A DNA stretch of 39,024 bases from Chara braunii (Eukaryota > Streptophyta > Charophyceae > Charales > Characeae): the NCBI GenBank assembly GCA_003427395.1, contig BFEA01000844.1, positions 410,782-449,805 of the forward strand. The letters are read 5' to 3'. The notes under the pieces are model-generated. The model was not told the origin of the DNA, made no database searches, and worked only from the letters and a program-made list of their open reading frames with translations. Position 1 is the stretch's first letter. Every line of letters starts with the position of its first letter. Positions 1 to 9,281 of this stretch are shown here, one piece after another. Both the position numbers and the translations under genes were made by a program.

Positions 1-215
1 AATCAAGATATAGCTCATCAGGATGTAATTATTAATGGCTACTAGATAATTGGGTAACCAAAAACGGTACCCTGAGACCGAAAAGTTCTCAGATGATATT
101 ACTATTGATGATGGTAGTGATGATGATGGAAGTATTATCGAGAAGTAAGTAATCGAGATCTAGGTAATCAAGATATAGGTGATCTAGATATGACTAACCA
201 AGATGTAGCTAATCG
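1..215. repeat. 15-bp minisatellite, degenerate
   Basis: Units of about 15 bp of the type AATCAAGATATAGCT recur at the left edge and again at about 150-215 (AATCGAGATCTAGGT, AATCAAGATATAGGT, GATCTAGATATGACT and so on). The two blocks are separated by a copy of a segment around ACCCTGAGAC that is repeated once more near 240-260. Read in one frame the units give an Asn-Gln-Asp-Val-Ala type pentapeptide, but stops interrupt it, so coding is not supported. Confidence 0.6.
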
Positions 216-264
216 GGATTTACGTGAAGCCGAAAACGGCACCCTGAGACTAAACGATTTTCAG

Positions 265-362
265 ATGATTGATGATGATGATGATGGTGATGGTGATGGT
301 GATGGTGATGATACTGATTTCGAAGATGATGATGATGATGATGATGATGCTGATGATGATGG

Positions 363-413
<51 letters not shown>

Positions 414-627
414 CGGTGATGACGACGACGACGACCAGCGCCTTGCGATCACGAAAGGATGATAGTGATGATAACTCATCTCCTGTTGATGATGTTGGTG
501 CTGCTGCTAGTGATGATGATGACGAGCAGTACCCTACTGATGATAATCCCGACAACCCTTGATGGTGAAGCGCCCAGCGCTCTGGTGATGATGATGATGA
601 CAATGATGATGATGGTGATGATACTGA

Positions 628-669
<42 letters not shown>

Positions 670-1275
670 GGATGAGGATGATGATGACGGTGATGACAAC
701 GACGACGCACAGCGCCCTGCGATCACGAAAGAATGATGGTGATGATAATCCACCTCCTGTTGATGACGTTGGTGCTGCTGCTGGTAATGATGAGTAGCAT
801 CCTACTGATGATGATCCCGACAAACCTTGATGATGATGTGACGGGATGATAATGATGATGGCGGTGACGAACCGCTCCCTGACAGTGATGATAACGATGA
901 TGATGATGATGATGATGATGATGAAGGATGATAGTGACGACGAATCACCCCCTTGATGCTGTTGATAACGAAACTCAGCTTGATGACGAACAGCGCCCCT
1001 TGCCCTGATGATGATGACGCCCATCACCCTGACGACCACGCACACGATGACGTTAGTGCTGCTGCTGGCGATGATACCGACCAACCGTGATGCTGATGAT
1101 GACGAGCATCAGCTCAATGACGAACAGCGCCCAGCGCTCTGATGATGATGGCGCCCAGCGCCCTGATGAAGGTGATGATGAGCCGCACCCTGCTGATGAT
1201 GCTGATGCTGATGATGATGATGATGAGGATGATGATGAGGATGATGATGAGGATGATGATGATACGGCGACGTAA
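265..1275. repeat. GAT/ATC trinucleotide-rich tract with ~275-bp higher-order repeat
   Basis: Long (GAT)n stretches fill this kilobase, giving poly-Asp, poly-Met or poly-Ile/Ser in the different frames, all artefacts of the repeat. The tract is not uniform: a unique segment containing GCGATCACGAAA and then TCCTGTTGATGA occurs at 445 and again at 719, and a decayed third copy of the GATCACGAAA part lies at about 1278. That spacing implies a ~275-bp higher-order unit. No promoter, splice sites or non-repetitive coding stretch supports a gene. Confidence 0.85.
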
Positions 1276-2165
1276 TGATCACGAAAAAATGATGATGGCG
1301 ATAAACGAAGACACCGGTGATGACGGGCAGTCACTTCACTCGCACTTCGGGTTGCCCAAGGCTCTCTCCGCTGCACTCCACAGGCATCACCAGAGGCGAC
1401 ACCTCACAGGCTCTATGCCACAGGCAGAAACGCAGCAGCAATGGAGTATGGACGCGGAACTCCCAGGAAGCCCCCGGGAGTCAGTCTAGTTCTCCCTATC
1501 AACTCGTGATACGGTGTAGACCAGCATCTTTGCTCCCCGCGCGTGCGCAAAACGCTTAATAGGTAGCCGCTGTAAGCTCGACACCCTGTCCAGTAACTCC
1601 CCTTAACCCCACCAGCGTCTCCATCACGCCATCGCCCCGCCTTCGTTCGTTCGTATGGATACTTCAAAGCGAGAGCGATGCAAGCCGGGCACCTTCCCGC
1701 TTCGCCGCCTCACTCCGCCGCCGCGGTTGATGCCGGGGCGCAGCGCTCCCGGTAGCGCTGCGCCCCCTATTGGTCCCCCTTTTGCTGCCCAAGGTACTGG
1801 CAGCTTAAGTTTAGGTTTACTTTTCCAGTTTTGGGTCAGTCGCCTGAGGGCATACAATGTTGAAAACAGAGTTTTAGTTTTGTGATTTGGATCTCATTGG
1901 CTGCAGGGGTGAGGCTCTGTGCGAGGGTACAGTCTGAGGCCTATTCATCCCTGAACTCTCAGTGCTTGTGTGAGACCGAACTTCCCGCAAGAACACGGCC
2001 AGATGCACCCGCCACATTTTTGTCTTTTTCACATTTGGACAATGGTGTGGGGAGGCCCTATGTACTGCCCCGAGCACTGGGCCTGCAATAAAAGACTTCT
2101 TCCTGTCGGAAAGAAAAGAACCCTCCGATATTTATTCAGCGCTGTCTTCACTCATCTGGGGCAAA
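1276..2165. other. Non-coding stretch, no gene recognised
   Basis: No reading frame here is longer than about 100 codons and none shows a recognisable domain. The strongest structure is the perfect hairpin at 1735-1766, followed by a second small stem (GCTGCC at 1785, GGCAGC at 1801). An AATAAA-like signal is present near 2086. Confidence 0.5.
1735..1766. other. Perfect 13-bp stem, 6-nt loop hairpin
   Basis: GGGGCGCAGCGCT (1735-1747) is exactly complementary to AGCGCTGCGCCCC (1754-1766) across the loop CCCGGT. No T-run follows and there is no matching bacterial context, so it is not a terminator. It resembles the stems in the arrays near 14 kb, 30 kb and 38.5 kb. Confidence 0.75.
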
Positions 2166-2348
2166 CTCAGGGTATACTCATATGAGGACCAAACGACCCT
2201 AAATCCCAAAATTTGAGTCAGTTTTTGGGTCACACTGGAGAGGCCCCCTACCCAAATGCCTCAAACGGTGACCCTTTTGTCAGCGGCCTGCGGGGCCGCG
2301 GGAGGACCCTTTTTGAGACCACCTCCAGAGGTGGTCTCAAATTACCTT

Positions 2349-2383
<35 letters not shown>

Positions 2384-2719
2384 CCTTTTTTTTTTTTTTT
2401 TATGTTCGTGAATTGAAGAAAATTGTAGACAAAGAAGACAGCCCGCCAAACAACTGGAAGTGCAACCAGAAACATTTACGTTGTAGCGAAGGCCCCCGCG
2501 GTATACTGGCGTGAAAAAAAGAGAAAAAGAAATTTCATCTTTTTGTTTGGTCTTCGCCCGTGTGACCGGGGGCACTTGCCCTGAGTGCAAAGTGTCAGGG
2601 TCGCGACTTTGTCCGAAGTCCCCCCGTGTGACCACACGGGAACCAAATGCCTCAAAAACCCCGAACCAAATGCCTCAAAATTTTTGAGACTTTTGGTCCC
2701 CGTGTGAGTATGCCCTCAG
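2166..2719. mobile_element. Non-autonomous TIR element, family M1, copy 1
   Basis: The left end (AGGGTATACTCATATGAGGACCAAA, with a few differences) is complementary to the right end, which reads TTGGTCCCCGTGTGAGTATG then CCCT near 2716. The inside has no transposase; it holds short CAAATGCCTCAAA repeats, a 51-bp T-rich run at 2351-2401, and a perfect central palindrome with 14-bp arms (2312-2325 and 2328-2341). A second copy lies at 6366-6796. No clean target-site duplication is visible, so the superfamily is open; an hAT-like CAGGG start is possible. Confidence 0.65.
2351..2401. repeat. Poly(T) tract
   Basis: An almost pure T run interrupted by CC, inside TIR element M1 copy 1. Its length is probably unreliable in this assembly. 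Confidence 0.9.
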
Positions 2720-2782
2720 GCCACAGCTCATTGGTCGGGCCAACGGGCCTCGCTGCACTACTCTCCAAATGTGCAAAATGTA

Positions 2783-2881
2783 CTGGGATGCTGGACCCGT
2801 TTTCCAGCAGATACAGTCTCATAATTGTAGAGGGACGTTGGACCCGATTTCCAGCAGGAAAAAAAAAAAGAAAAAAAAAAG
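2783..2881 (+). mobile_element. Poly(A)-tailed retroposon family S, copy S1
   Basis: Two diverged units with GGACCCGTTTTCCAGCAG and GGACCCGATTTCCAGCAG cores are spaced about 48 bp apart and end in an A-rich tail. The same core is present at 4600, 8560, 20550 and 27545-27900. The tail defines the plus orientation. The copy is truncated and lacks the GGTGGGGAGC-complement segment seen in the other copies. Confidence 0.6.
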
Positions 2882-3030
2882 AGAGACTGAGGGGCTCGCC
2901 ACACAGGCTTTCAAAAGAAGGCATTTTTCACAAGGTGTCAGACCTTTTTCGAAAGTCTGCTTGTCGAAAGGAACCCCCCCCTCTCCACACAGACTTTAGA
3001 AACACCCAGGCCTTTCTATATATGCACATT

Positions 3031-3155
3031 AGGGCCTGGCTCCACTGCTCACTCCGCGTGTAAAACGAGAGTCTGAATCTTTGCCTAGAACATGGGAAGA
3101 TACTTCCCCATAATTTTTGTCGTTTGTGCATGTAGAGAGTAGTGGAGCCAGGCCC
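3031..3155. mobile_element. Hairpin MITE, family H
   Basis: The left end AGGGCCTGGCTCCACTGCTC pairs with the right end GAGAGTAGTGGAGCCAGGCC. Complementarity continues imperfectly inward (GCGTGTAAAACGAG against TTTGTCGTTTGTGCATG). The whole ~125-bp element can fold on itself. It sits inside the TIR element at 2890-3450 and is therefore a younger, nested insertion. A flanking TTA/TTG pair is compatible with a 3-bp target duplication. Confidence 0.7.
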
Positions 3156-3188
3156 TTGGAATGGCCCCTTTTTCTGCCGACCCATCAA

Positions 3189-3286
3189 CCGTTTTGAGTG
3201 GGCCTTTTCACAAGACCACTGGAGGTCTTTCGATGAACCGTTTCGAGTGGGCCTTTTCACAAGACCACTCGAGGTCTTTCGAGGAA
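3189..3286. repeat. 49-bp tandem duplication
   Basis: Two adjacent 49-bp units, each containing GTGGGCCTTTTCACAAGACC and then GAGGTCTTTCGA, differ at only a few positions. They lie inside the TIR element at 2890-3450. Confidence 0.85.
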
Positions 3287-3624
3287 ACGCTCATGACAGG
3301 CGGGAGGATCTCATCTCTTCGAAATGACTTTCGACGCCGGCCAATCTGACACCTTTCGAAACTTTTTCGAAAGAACTGGTTTCGAAAGCCTGTGTGACGA
3401 AGACAAGGCCTCTATTTTGCACGTTTCGAAAGCCTGTGTGGCGAGCCCCTGAATCCACCACTAGAATGGAAAGATACATTGCCATCGTTTTTTTTTTGTC
3501 TTTTGCGCATGTGGAGAGTAGTACAGCAAGGTCCAATAGTTCAACAGCTCATGGGTGTACCAACTGGAGCTCGGCCGGTAGGTAAGTCTTTTTTTTTTTT
3601 TTTGTAAGTCGACTTTTGAAGGTG

Positions 3625-3790
3625 CTCCGGGGCGAGGTCCCACTAGCAAAGAGGATTGGATTGAACGCCTTAATTTGGAGGCGTTTGTGGACAAGTGCAG
3701 AAAATTGAGATTGAACTCCTTTTCTGCATCCCTGTCTAAAACACGCCCAGATTCAGGACCTTAATAGAATCCCCGTTGCTAGTGGGACCA
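3625..3790. repeat. Dispersed repeat R, copy 1
   Basis: The segment containing CCCACTAGCAAAGAGGATTG, GAGATTGAACTCCTTTTCTG and CGCCCAGATTCAGGACC matches the reverse complement of about 13144-13300 at roughly four fifths of positions. No TIR, tail or reading frame is evident, so the class is unknown. A poly(T) run lies just to the left (3588-3603). Confidence 0.65.
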
Positions 3791-3842
3791 TGCTCCCGGA
3801 GCAACCCTTGAGGACCGATGAAACGCCTTGAAATTTCCGACT

Positions 3843-4003
3843 TCGGGACTCGCTGCACTACTCACCACAGGTGCAGAAGACAAAAACTATGGCGCTGTAT
3901 CTTTTGATGTTCTAGCAGAAGATTCATTGCCATTTTTTATTTTTTTATTTTTTTTTTGAACATTGCCATTTTGCACATTTGGTGAGCGGTGGAGCCAGAC
4001 CTT
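3843..4003. mobile_element. Hairpin MITE, family H, with A/T-rich centre
   Basis: GGACTCGCTGCACTACTCAC at the left pairs with GTGAGCGGTGGAGCCAGACC at the right. The inner portions (TGCAGAAGACAAAAAC and CATTTTGCACATTTG) belong to the same family as 3031-3155. The centre carries a T-rich run at 3935-3957 and a repeated CATTGCCATTTT. Confidence 0.65.
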
Positions 4004-4278
4004 TTGGTATGCTCTCCCAGACCCGCCTGAACCACTGTTTGTCAAACGCTACAAGAGGCTCCCATCCCATCCCAAGAACCGTGAGGGCAGCTGTTCACGT
4101 GTGCTGTGCGGCCGAGTAGAAAAACCTGTTGAAAACATGGATTATTTTTTATTTTTTATTTTTTTGGAAACAGGAATTCATAACTTGCCAGGTCCCGATT
4201 TGGTTCATTGCGTGTGCCGTGGGGCAAGTTCCAGAGATCCTAGTGCGAGTGTGCCCTGTTGGTTCCCTCCCAAGCTTT

Positions 4279-4320
4279 GGGCTTTGCTCCACTACTCTGG
4301 ACATGCACAAAAGACAAAAG
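4279..4320. mobile_element. Left-end fragment of family H MITE
   Basis: GGGCTTTGCTCCACTACTCT followed by ACATGCACAAAAGAC matches the left arm of the family. It is preceded by CCCTCCCAAGCTTT, and the same flank precedes the copy at 4352, so flank and left arm were probably duplicated together. Confidence 0.55.
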
Positions 4321-4351
4321 AGTGCGCCCTGTTGATACCCTCCCAAGCTTT

Positions 4352-4477
4352 GGGCTTCGCTCCACTACGTTCAACATGCAGAAAAGACGAAAAATGAACG
4401 TTCAACATGCAGAAAAGACGAAAAATGAGGCAATGTCTCTTTCCGTGTTCTGGCAGAGAATTTGTGGAGCGAGGCCC
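4352..4477. mobile_element. Hairpin MITE, family H, with internal 31-bp tandem duplication
   Basis: GGGCTTCGCTCCACTAC at the left pairs with TTTGTGGAGCGAGGCCC at the right. The left arm contains a 31-bp unit (TTCAACATGCAGAAAAGACG core) present twice in tandem at 4368-4429. Confidence 0.7.
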
Positions 4478-4480
4478 TTC

Positions 4481-4481
<1 letters not shown>

Positions 4482-4517
<36 letters not shown>

Positions 4518-4680
4518 GTCCTGTGGACGGCTGCAGTCCTGTGGTGGTACGAGAACCGACTGGATCAAGGCCTCTGGGTGGACGACTCCAGTCTATTGGT
4601 GGGGAGCTTCACCTGCTGGAAACAGGGTCCAGGGCCCCTTATAACAGAGATCAGGTGAAAATGATTACATCCATTGGTGT
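4482..4680 (-). mobile_element. Poly(A) retroposon family S, copy S2
   Basis: A 30-bp T run (poly(A) on the minus strand) is followed by a segment containing CTATTGGTGGGGAGCTTCAC and CTGCTGGAAACAGGGTCCAG. These two blocks are shared with 8503, 20546 (reverse) and 27405. In the sense direction the order is GGACCC-core, CACCAATAG block, then tail. No reading frame is present; the size and tail suggest a SINE or the truncated 3' end of a LINE. Confidence 0.7.
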
Positions 4681-4749
4681 CCGGGAGCCTTACCCGGCTC
4701 TGCTTGAGCAAGCAAGAGAAGGGAGCATTACCAATATTCAACTTACCAT

Positions 4750-5289
4750 CTAGGGGAGGTCCCAACAGCGTAGTGTCTCAGCCAGCAGGCTGTCTGAGAA
4801 GAGTGAAGTGCTGACTTGCTGTGCTGGACCTCTCACTGCATCTTGAATGGAGAAGTATAAGAACTTAATAGCTGCAATGTAGCATCACCTAAGTAGGATA
4901 CCAAACCTGATATCGACCGGGTCTATTTGATCTGTGGAGGGCAATTGAGATGGAACTGACAGTAAGGGATTGAGAGATTCATCGTGGTAGGTGAGGAGCA
5001 GCAGGTAGAGGGCAAATGCGCAGAATTGAGACTGCTGATGGGGGTGGGAAAGGATTGGAGGTTGCTGGTTGGGAGAGATAATGAAAAGCTTTCTTGGTAT
5101 ACTAGTGTTCTAGAGGGGCGGGAGGCACAACAACCATGTAGAGGAAACAAATATTGCGTTAACCAGGTGGTGTGGGGGCGGGGAGGCCAGGGGTTCACCA
5201 GGTGGGCATAGTTAGGGAGTGGGCGGTATAGGATCCCATAGGTACTTAGAGTATTGAAGACTGAAAGTTTCAGAGACGGATGCCCAGGG
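4750..5289. other. No gene recognised; probable 3' flank of LINE fragment
   Basis: A minus-strand frame of about 125 codons overlaps this stretch but has no domain and a Ser/Pro-rich, non-coding look. It probably contains the 3' untranslated part of the LINE fragment at 5290-5927. Confidence 0.4.
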
Positions 5290-5927
5290 AATGGGAGCAT
5301 GACAGCTCTGGTTTAATTTTCCGCTGCCGTTTGCTTGGATGAGGATTTCCTCTCCAGAGAGACCAATTCTGCTGCTATCGCCGTCCGTAGAGAGTGACGA
5401 AGTATAGCCCCCAGTTCCGCAGCCTGCTGGAGGACATTGTGAAATCTCCTGTCTCAACGAGCCATCCACAGACACCAAAAGCCTCTGAGGCGAATCTTGA
5501 TGGCGATCTTCTCTTTTGCTGAGTCCCATAGGCCGGTGCAGTCTCTTCCAGTAATGATGAAGTCCTTGTTCCATATGTCTGTGTCCCTGCCATAGGTCTG
5601 CAGCCAGATTGTACGAACCTCATCCCAAAAACCGCGAGCGATGACACACTCCCACCATAGATGACACGAGTCCTCGAGAGTGGCGTGGGGACACGCGTCA
5701 CAGGTGGTGTTGATGTCCATGCACTTTCTTAAACACCATGCAGCTGTGGGTGTACTTGAGTGAAGGTGCAGCCATTGGAGGCCACCTACTTTCACCTCAA
5801 GACACCCAAGGATCATCTGGATATAGAATTGTATCCATTCGGGAGTGATAGGGCGTAAGTTCAGGGTTGAGATGTGTGAGGACCATTTGTAGTGGATGTG
5901 AGGGACGCTGAGCTTGGTTCTCAGCAA
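5290..5927 (-). pseudogene. LINE ORF2 C-terminal fragment (zf-RVT region)
   Basis: A 157-codon minus-strand frame contains the zinc-knuckle pattern of LINE reverse-transcriptase C-termini (zf-RVT): CDAC, then HATLEDSCHLWWEC. It continues with a Trp-rich tail (RGFWDEVRTIW, then GFWCLWMAR). Reading continues in shifted frames to about 5290 (RHSLRTAIAAELV, SLERKSSSKQ), which shows frameshift damage. No polymerase domain remains upstream; at 5928 the sequence leaves the element. In complete elements this region follows the reverse transcriptase and probably helps bind RNA. It is a dead 5'-truncated copy. It differs in sequence from the LINEs at 7.4 kb and 21 kb, so it is a third lineage or an old copy. 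Confidence 0.75.
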
Positions 5928-6012
5928 GTTCGGTTTTGTTTCTCCGGGCAGACTGTGAGGACCCCGGCCTCATTCCTCTTATTGGTAATATCAGCCTTGG
6001 GCACTGGGCCCT

Positions 6013-6019
6013 NTATTAN

Positions 6020-6055
<36 letters not shown>
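6013..6055. repeat. Poly(A) tract with ambiguous bases
   Basis: About 36 A residues follow two isolated N calls at 6013 and 6019. The run separates the LINE fragment from the coding fragment at 6060-6365, and its length is not reliable. Confidence 0.85.
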
Positions 6056-6058
<3 letters not shown>

Positions 6059-6059
6059 T

Positions 6060-6365
6060 GTAGGGAAGCACTGTTAGAGTGGAGTTTGTAGCCAACTTTG
6101 GATGAGTACTCAGTCAGGGGGATCTTGGTAACTGTACCGATGTTGTCAGTCAATATCCATCCGATCTTGTATGAGTCGACAGTCCATTCTTGAGGCGGTG
6201 TAGCTCCTGTGGTGACCATATACGAGGTTAGACCTTGCTGATCTTTAATCATTGTAATGCACACCTCCAATTGTGTATTTTGAGGGAGGTGGGTAGTACC
6301 TCCTGGCGGTTGCAGAGGCTGGCTACTACCGGTAGGCCCTTTGTTTGTAGTACTTGGTACAACAT
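6060..6365 (-). pseudogene. Unrecognised coding fragment, truncated at both ends
   Basis: About 100 uninterrupted minus-strand codons with balanced composition include PQNTQLEVCITMIKDQQ, VTTGATPPQEWTVDSYKIG and TEYSSKVGYKLHSNSASLQ. The fragment stops at the poly(A)/(T) tract on its 3' side and at the left TIR of element M1 copy 2 on its 5' side, so both ends were cut by insertions. I do not recognise the family. Being upstream of a minus-strand LINE piece, it could be part of the same retroelement (ORF1 or linker) or a separate exon remnant. Confidence 0.4.
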
Positions 6366-6796
6366 TCAGGGCATACTCACACTGGAACCTATAATCCCAA
6401 ATTCCCCCCAGAAAAGGTAGAGGACCGGTCACACAGATTTGCCGAAGTGCTAAATGTACCATTTGTGTGCCCATTTGTCAGCGGCCTGTGCAGCCGCGGG
6501 GCAAGGGAATTTGCGGTCACCTCAGGAGGCGACCACAAATGCCCTATTTATTTTTTCGCATTGTCTTCGAGAATCGGTGAAAATTCGTTCACGAAAGTTC
6601 TTGCACAATTTGTGGATGGTGCCATGTGACCATCAAAGTACCAAATCGCCATTGCTCCAGACGGCCAGGGCCTTCTCCCATCTGAAAAGGTACAGCAATG
6701 CGACCGGAACCATGCCGGAAACCTCAAATTGGCCCTTCCCAAATCCGCATATTTTGCGGATTTGGGGTTGCAGTGTGAGTATGCCCTCAGAGTATA
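6366..6796. mobile_element. Non-autonomous TIR element, family M1, copy 2
   Basis: AGGGCATACTCACACTG at the left is exactly complementary to CAGTGTGAGTATGCCCT at the right. It shares with copy 1 (2166-2719) the ends, the internal TTTGTCAGCGGCCTG-GCCGCGGG block and a central palindrome (about 6521-6550) with arms diverged at two positions. It is shorter than copy 1 (about 430 versus 554 bp) and codes for nothing. Confidence 0.7.
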
Positions 6797-7179
6797 GTCA
6801 CACCAGGCCGTCAAAATCAAAAAATGCAAAACGCGCGCTCTTTTTCGGTGCCGATGGAGGGGGTGGGTCTGTGACGGAGAGAACGCACCGGCTGAACGCC
6901 GTAGCCGCTGCAACGAGACGAAGTGACGTGTACAACAAAGAAGCGACAGGGCGGACGACGCCATCAAGAATGTAAGGACGGTAGCGTGGAACATGTCCGG
7001 GCCACGCATGAACTAAGACTTCCCTTGCGTTAACTAGCTTTACGGCGCGACGACGGCAAAAGGAGATGAGTTAAAAATTGATTAGGACGATTGGACGCAA
7101 CAGAGGTGAAAAAGAAGATCAAGGAGGAGAGAGGGAGGGACGACAATTTTTAAAGCGGATGAAGACGGAAAGAGTGTGG
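6797..7179. other. No gene or repeat recognised
   Basis: Unique-looking sequence between TIR element M1 copy 2 and dispersed repeat D; purine-rich at 7090-7175. No significant reading frame. Confidence 0.4.
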
Positions 7180-7430
7180 GGCCGCTTAGGGAAGCAAGTT
7201 TGTGCCCCGCGGGAACCTATCCTATCGTAGGGGACCGCGGGATGTACAGCTGGCGCACCCGGTTAGAGCGGCGAAGGGACGACACGACCACGCCCGTCTT
7301 GGCGGTTCGTGGGATTATTATGTGTCATTCCCGAGTTGTCTCTCATTTTGTTTTGTTTTAATTCCTGCGTGACATGGCCAGGAGGGTTCTCGCCTTTACG
7401 AAAAAGCCAAGAGCCGATGCGCTCGACAGC
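7180..7430. repeat. Dispersed repeat D, copy 1
   Basis: This 250-bp segment matches 19018-19264 in the same orientation. Shared blocks include CTTAGGGAAGCAAG, GGGAACCTATCCT, GTAGGGGACCGCGGGATGTA, CTGGCGCACCCGG and CCGATGCGCTCGACA. Frames are not conserved between the copies, so it is non-coding. A tRNA-like GGTTAGAGCG occurs at about 7262, but no convincing B box follows. Confidence 0.75.
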
Positions 7431-7435
7431 GTGAT

Positions 7436-8490
7436 GTGCAAATATCAACGATCTCATACCACTACGCGATATTACTGGATATTCTATCAAAATATATGGC
7501 AGAGGCGCATCATCCTCCCTTGAAACTTAATGTGAATTTATCAAAAGACGAAAGGACTGTATGGTGTATCACTACCCACATGGGAGCTTGGTTAAATGCA
7601 AATGACCTTTTTGGAGATCCTGGTGACAGGGCAGTAACGGGCATTGCGATTTTGCAGGGGAACTTGAAAGAGTTTTCTAGCATGAAGGTCGCTAATCGGT
7701 CGTGGAAGGAACAGCAACTAAGGACGACCATCAAAGACATTGAACAACAGATTGACAAAGACCTATTCTCCGACCATTTTCAAACTGATAAAAGGCAAAA
7801 AGCCTAACCCAACTAGAAGACCTTGAACTTATAATGACTTGAGTGCTTAAAACTCAAAGGAGTTGTAGGATATGATAAAATGACAAAGTTGACCTTCCGA
7901 TCACTTATCCTTAGACAGGCTAAGCCGCTCATAAGAGAATTGCCACATCCGTCCACCATAGATACTGCAAAGATGTGCAGGTATGTGTTGGAATATTATA
8001 GAGACATTGTGTCGTCCAGATGACCTTATGACCCACCAGATGGGGACCTATCTAAGGTATCAGAATTCTGGCCTCAGAGGTTGAAAATAATAACTCCAAC
8101 AGCTAGGGAGGAAATGGACCAGCCTATGACAAAGAGAGGGATTGGTGCAGCAGTTCGATAGATAGACACCAAAGAATACCCAGGGCCTAACAACTTGCCC
8201 ATTGAGCTCTTTCTTGCGGCCTGGCCAGCCTTTGCCCCAGTCCTATGTAAAATCTATAATTGGCAATGAAAACTTACTCTTTTCCGACAGAAATCACTAA
8301 CGGCATAATTACTCTTATCATGAGTCTTATCATGACTCTTATGTATAAAAAAGAGGCATAAAAGGCAAGTGCGAAATTGAAGATCTATCTCCTTATTGAA
8401 TGTGTTCTATAAATTGCTCGCAGTGGTTACAGCGTTAATAAGTGATTGGGAAGGACGGAAAGCACACACATACTATCCAAGTCCAATCGG
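7436..8490 (+). pseudogene. LINE-A ORF2 fragment: linker and start of reverse transcriptase
   Basis: Reading from 7436 gives a 120-codon linker region (helical, SWKEQQLRTTIKDIEQQIDKD). After frame changes comes REEMDQPMTKRGIGAA, then EYPGPNNLPIELFLAAWPAF at about 8172-8231, which is the LINE RT entry motif (PGPDGLP-E--KAFW type). At 8385-8440 comes ISLLNVFYKLLAVV, the RT motif 1 'NWRPISLLN-DYKI' equivalent. Stops and frameshifts are frequent. The endonuclease domain is missing upstream, and the element is cut at about 8490-8503 by an insertion; the RT continues at 9343. Confidence 0.75.
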
Positions 8491-8502
8491 TAAACAGGTG
8501 AT

Positions 8503-8670
8503 TTTTTTTTTATTATTATTATTATTTTTTTTTTTAAACAAGTGTTCCAGTCTATTCGTGGGGAGCAGCACGTGCTGGGAACCAGGCCCAACGTCCCATA
8601 TCGAATTGTACAGATCATTGAGAACATTTGAGATCATTTGAGATACCAGGGTCATTACCCAGCTTCGGTT
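8503..8670 (-). mobile_element. Poly(A) retroposon family S, copy S3
   Basis: A T-rich run including (ATT)n at 8503-8535 precedes CCAGTCTATTCGTGGGGAGC and GTGCTGGGAACCAGG, the shared family S blocks. It forms the left part of the insertion that splits the LINE-A RT domain. Confidence 0.6.
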
Positions 8671-9205
8671 GAGAACAGTCTGTGAACACGATGTGATTTA
8701 GAAAGCATGGGGATGATCATGAATATCTAATGACCTATTAATGAACTACTCATGCAATGCACAACCCTCAGGATCCCTAATAAACCCTTCTAAGACTTTT
8801 CAACACAATCTTACTCCCTGTTGAGCTCTTCCAGGCCTCACGCCCCCACCCTGCTGGGTTACAAGGCAACATAACTCGCCCCAGCTTCGATCAGCGTCGT
8901 CCCAGCGGCAACCCTTGGTTGTCCCTTGGGATGCCCAACCAAAAGTATCCCCAGATCTCTCTACCAGGCCTCACGCTTCTGCATCAGCAGGTTACAGGGC
9001 AACACCCTAGCACCGGCCAGCGTCGTTCTGGCATCGAACAACCGCAGATCACTGAGTATAACAGTATCGAAACTGCCTAAGATGGGTTGCTAAGAGTCCC
9101 TAAAGTCCTAAGACATTCATAAGAACAACTGATTTTTTCCCCACTATTCAGACTCTACCAAGTGACTAAAATATGCAGCCCGACATGATGACACGACTCA
9201 AAGGG

Positions 9206-9281
<76 letters not shown>

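Larger units (their letters stand above)
2890..3450. mobile_element. TIR element with perfect 23-bp ends
   Basis: Positions 2890-2912 (AGGGGCTCGCCACACAGGCT then TTC) are exactly complementary to 3428-3450. TGA lies directly outside GGGGCTC on the left and after GAGCCCC on the right, consistent with a 3-bp target duplication. PIF/Harbinger elements have 3-bp duplications, but usually TWA, so the assignment is tentative. The inside is rich in TTTCGAAAG, repeats the terminal GAAAGCCTGTGTG motif near 3383, and carries the nested MITE at 3031 and a 49-bp tandem duplication. No transposase is encoded. Confidence 0.75.
2745..3534. mobile_element. Short hairpin MITE (family H) split by later insertions
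   Basis: The left half (2745-2782, GGGCCTCGCTGCACTACTCT onward) and the right half (about 3466-3534, ending GAGAGTAGTACAGCAAGGTC) are complementary at their outer ends. They match the intact family H copies at 3031, 3843 and 4352. Between the halves sit a poly(A) retroposon piece (2783-2881) and a larger TIR element (2890-3450), which must have arrived after the H copy. Confidence 0.55.

Noticed and set aside
190-1275. Long poly-Asp, poly-Met and poly-Ser/Ile reading frames
   Set aside because: All come from the GAT/ATC trinucleotide repeat, which is stop-free in most frames; no unique coding sequence or splice signal supports them.
7255-7320. tRNA gene or SINE head in repeat D (GGTTAGAGCG, GGTTCGTGGG)
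   Set aside because: The B-like box is not conserved in copy 2 (19130-19150) and no cloverleaf can be drawn.
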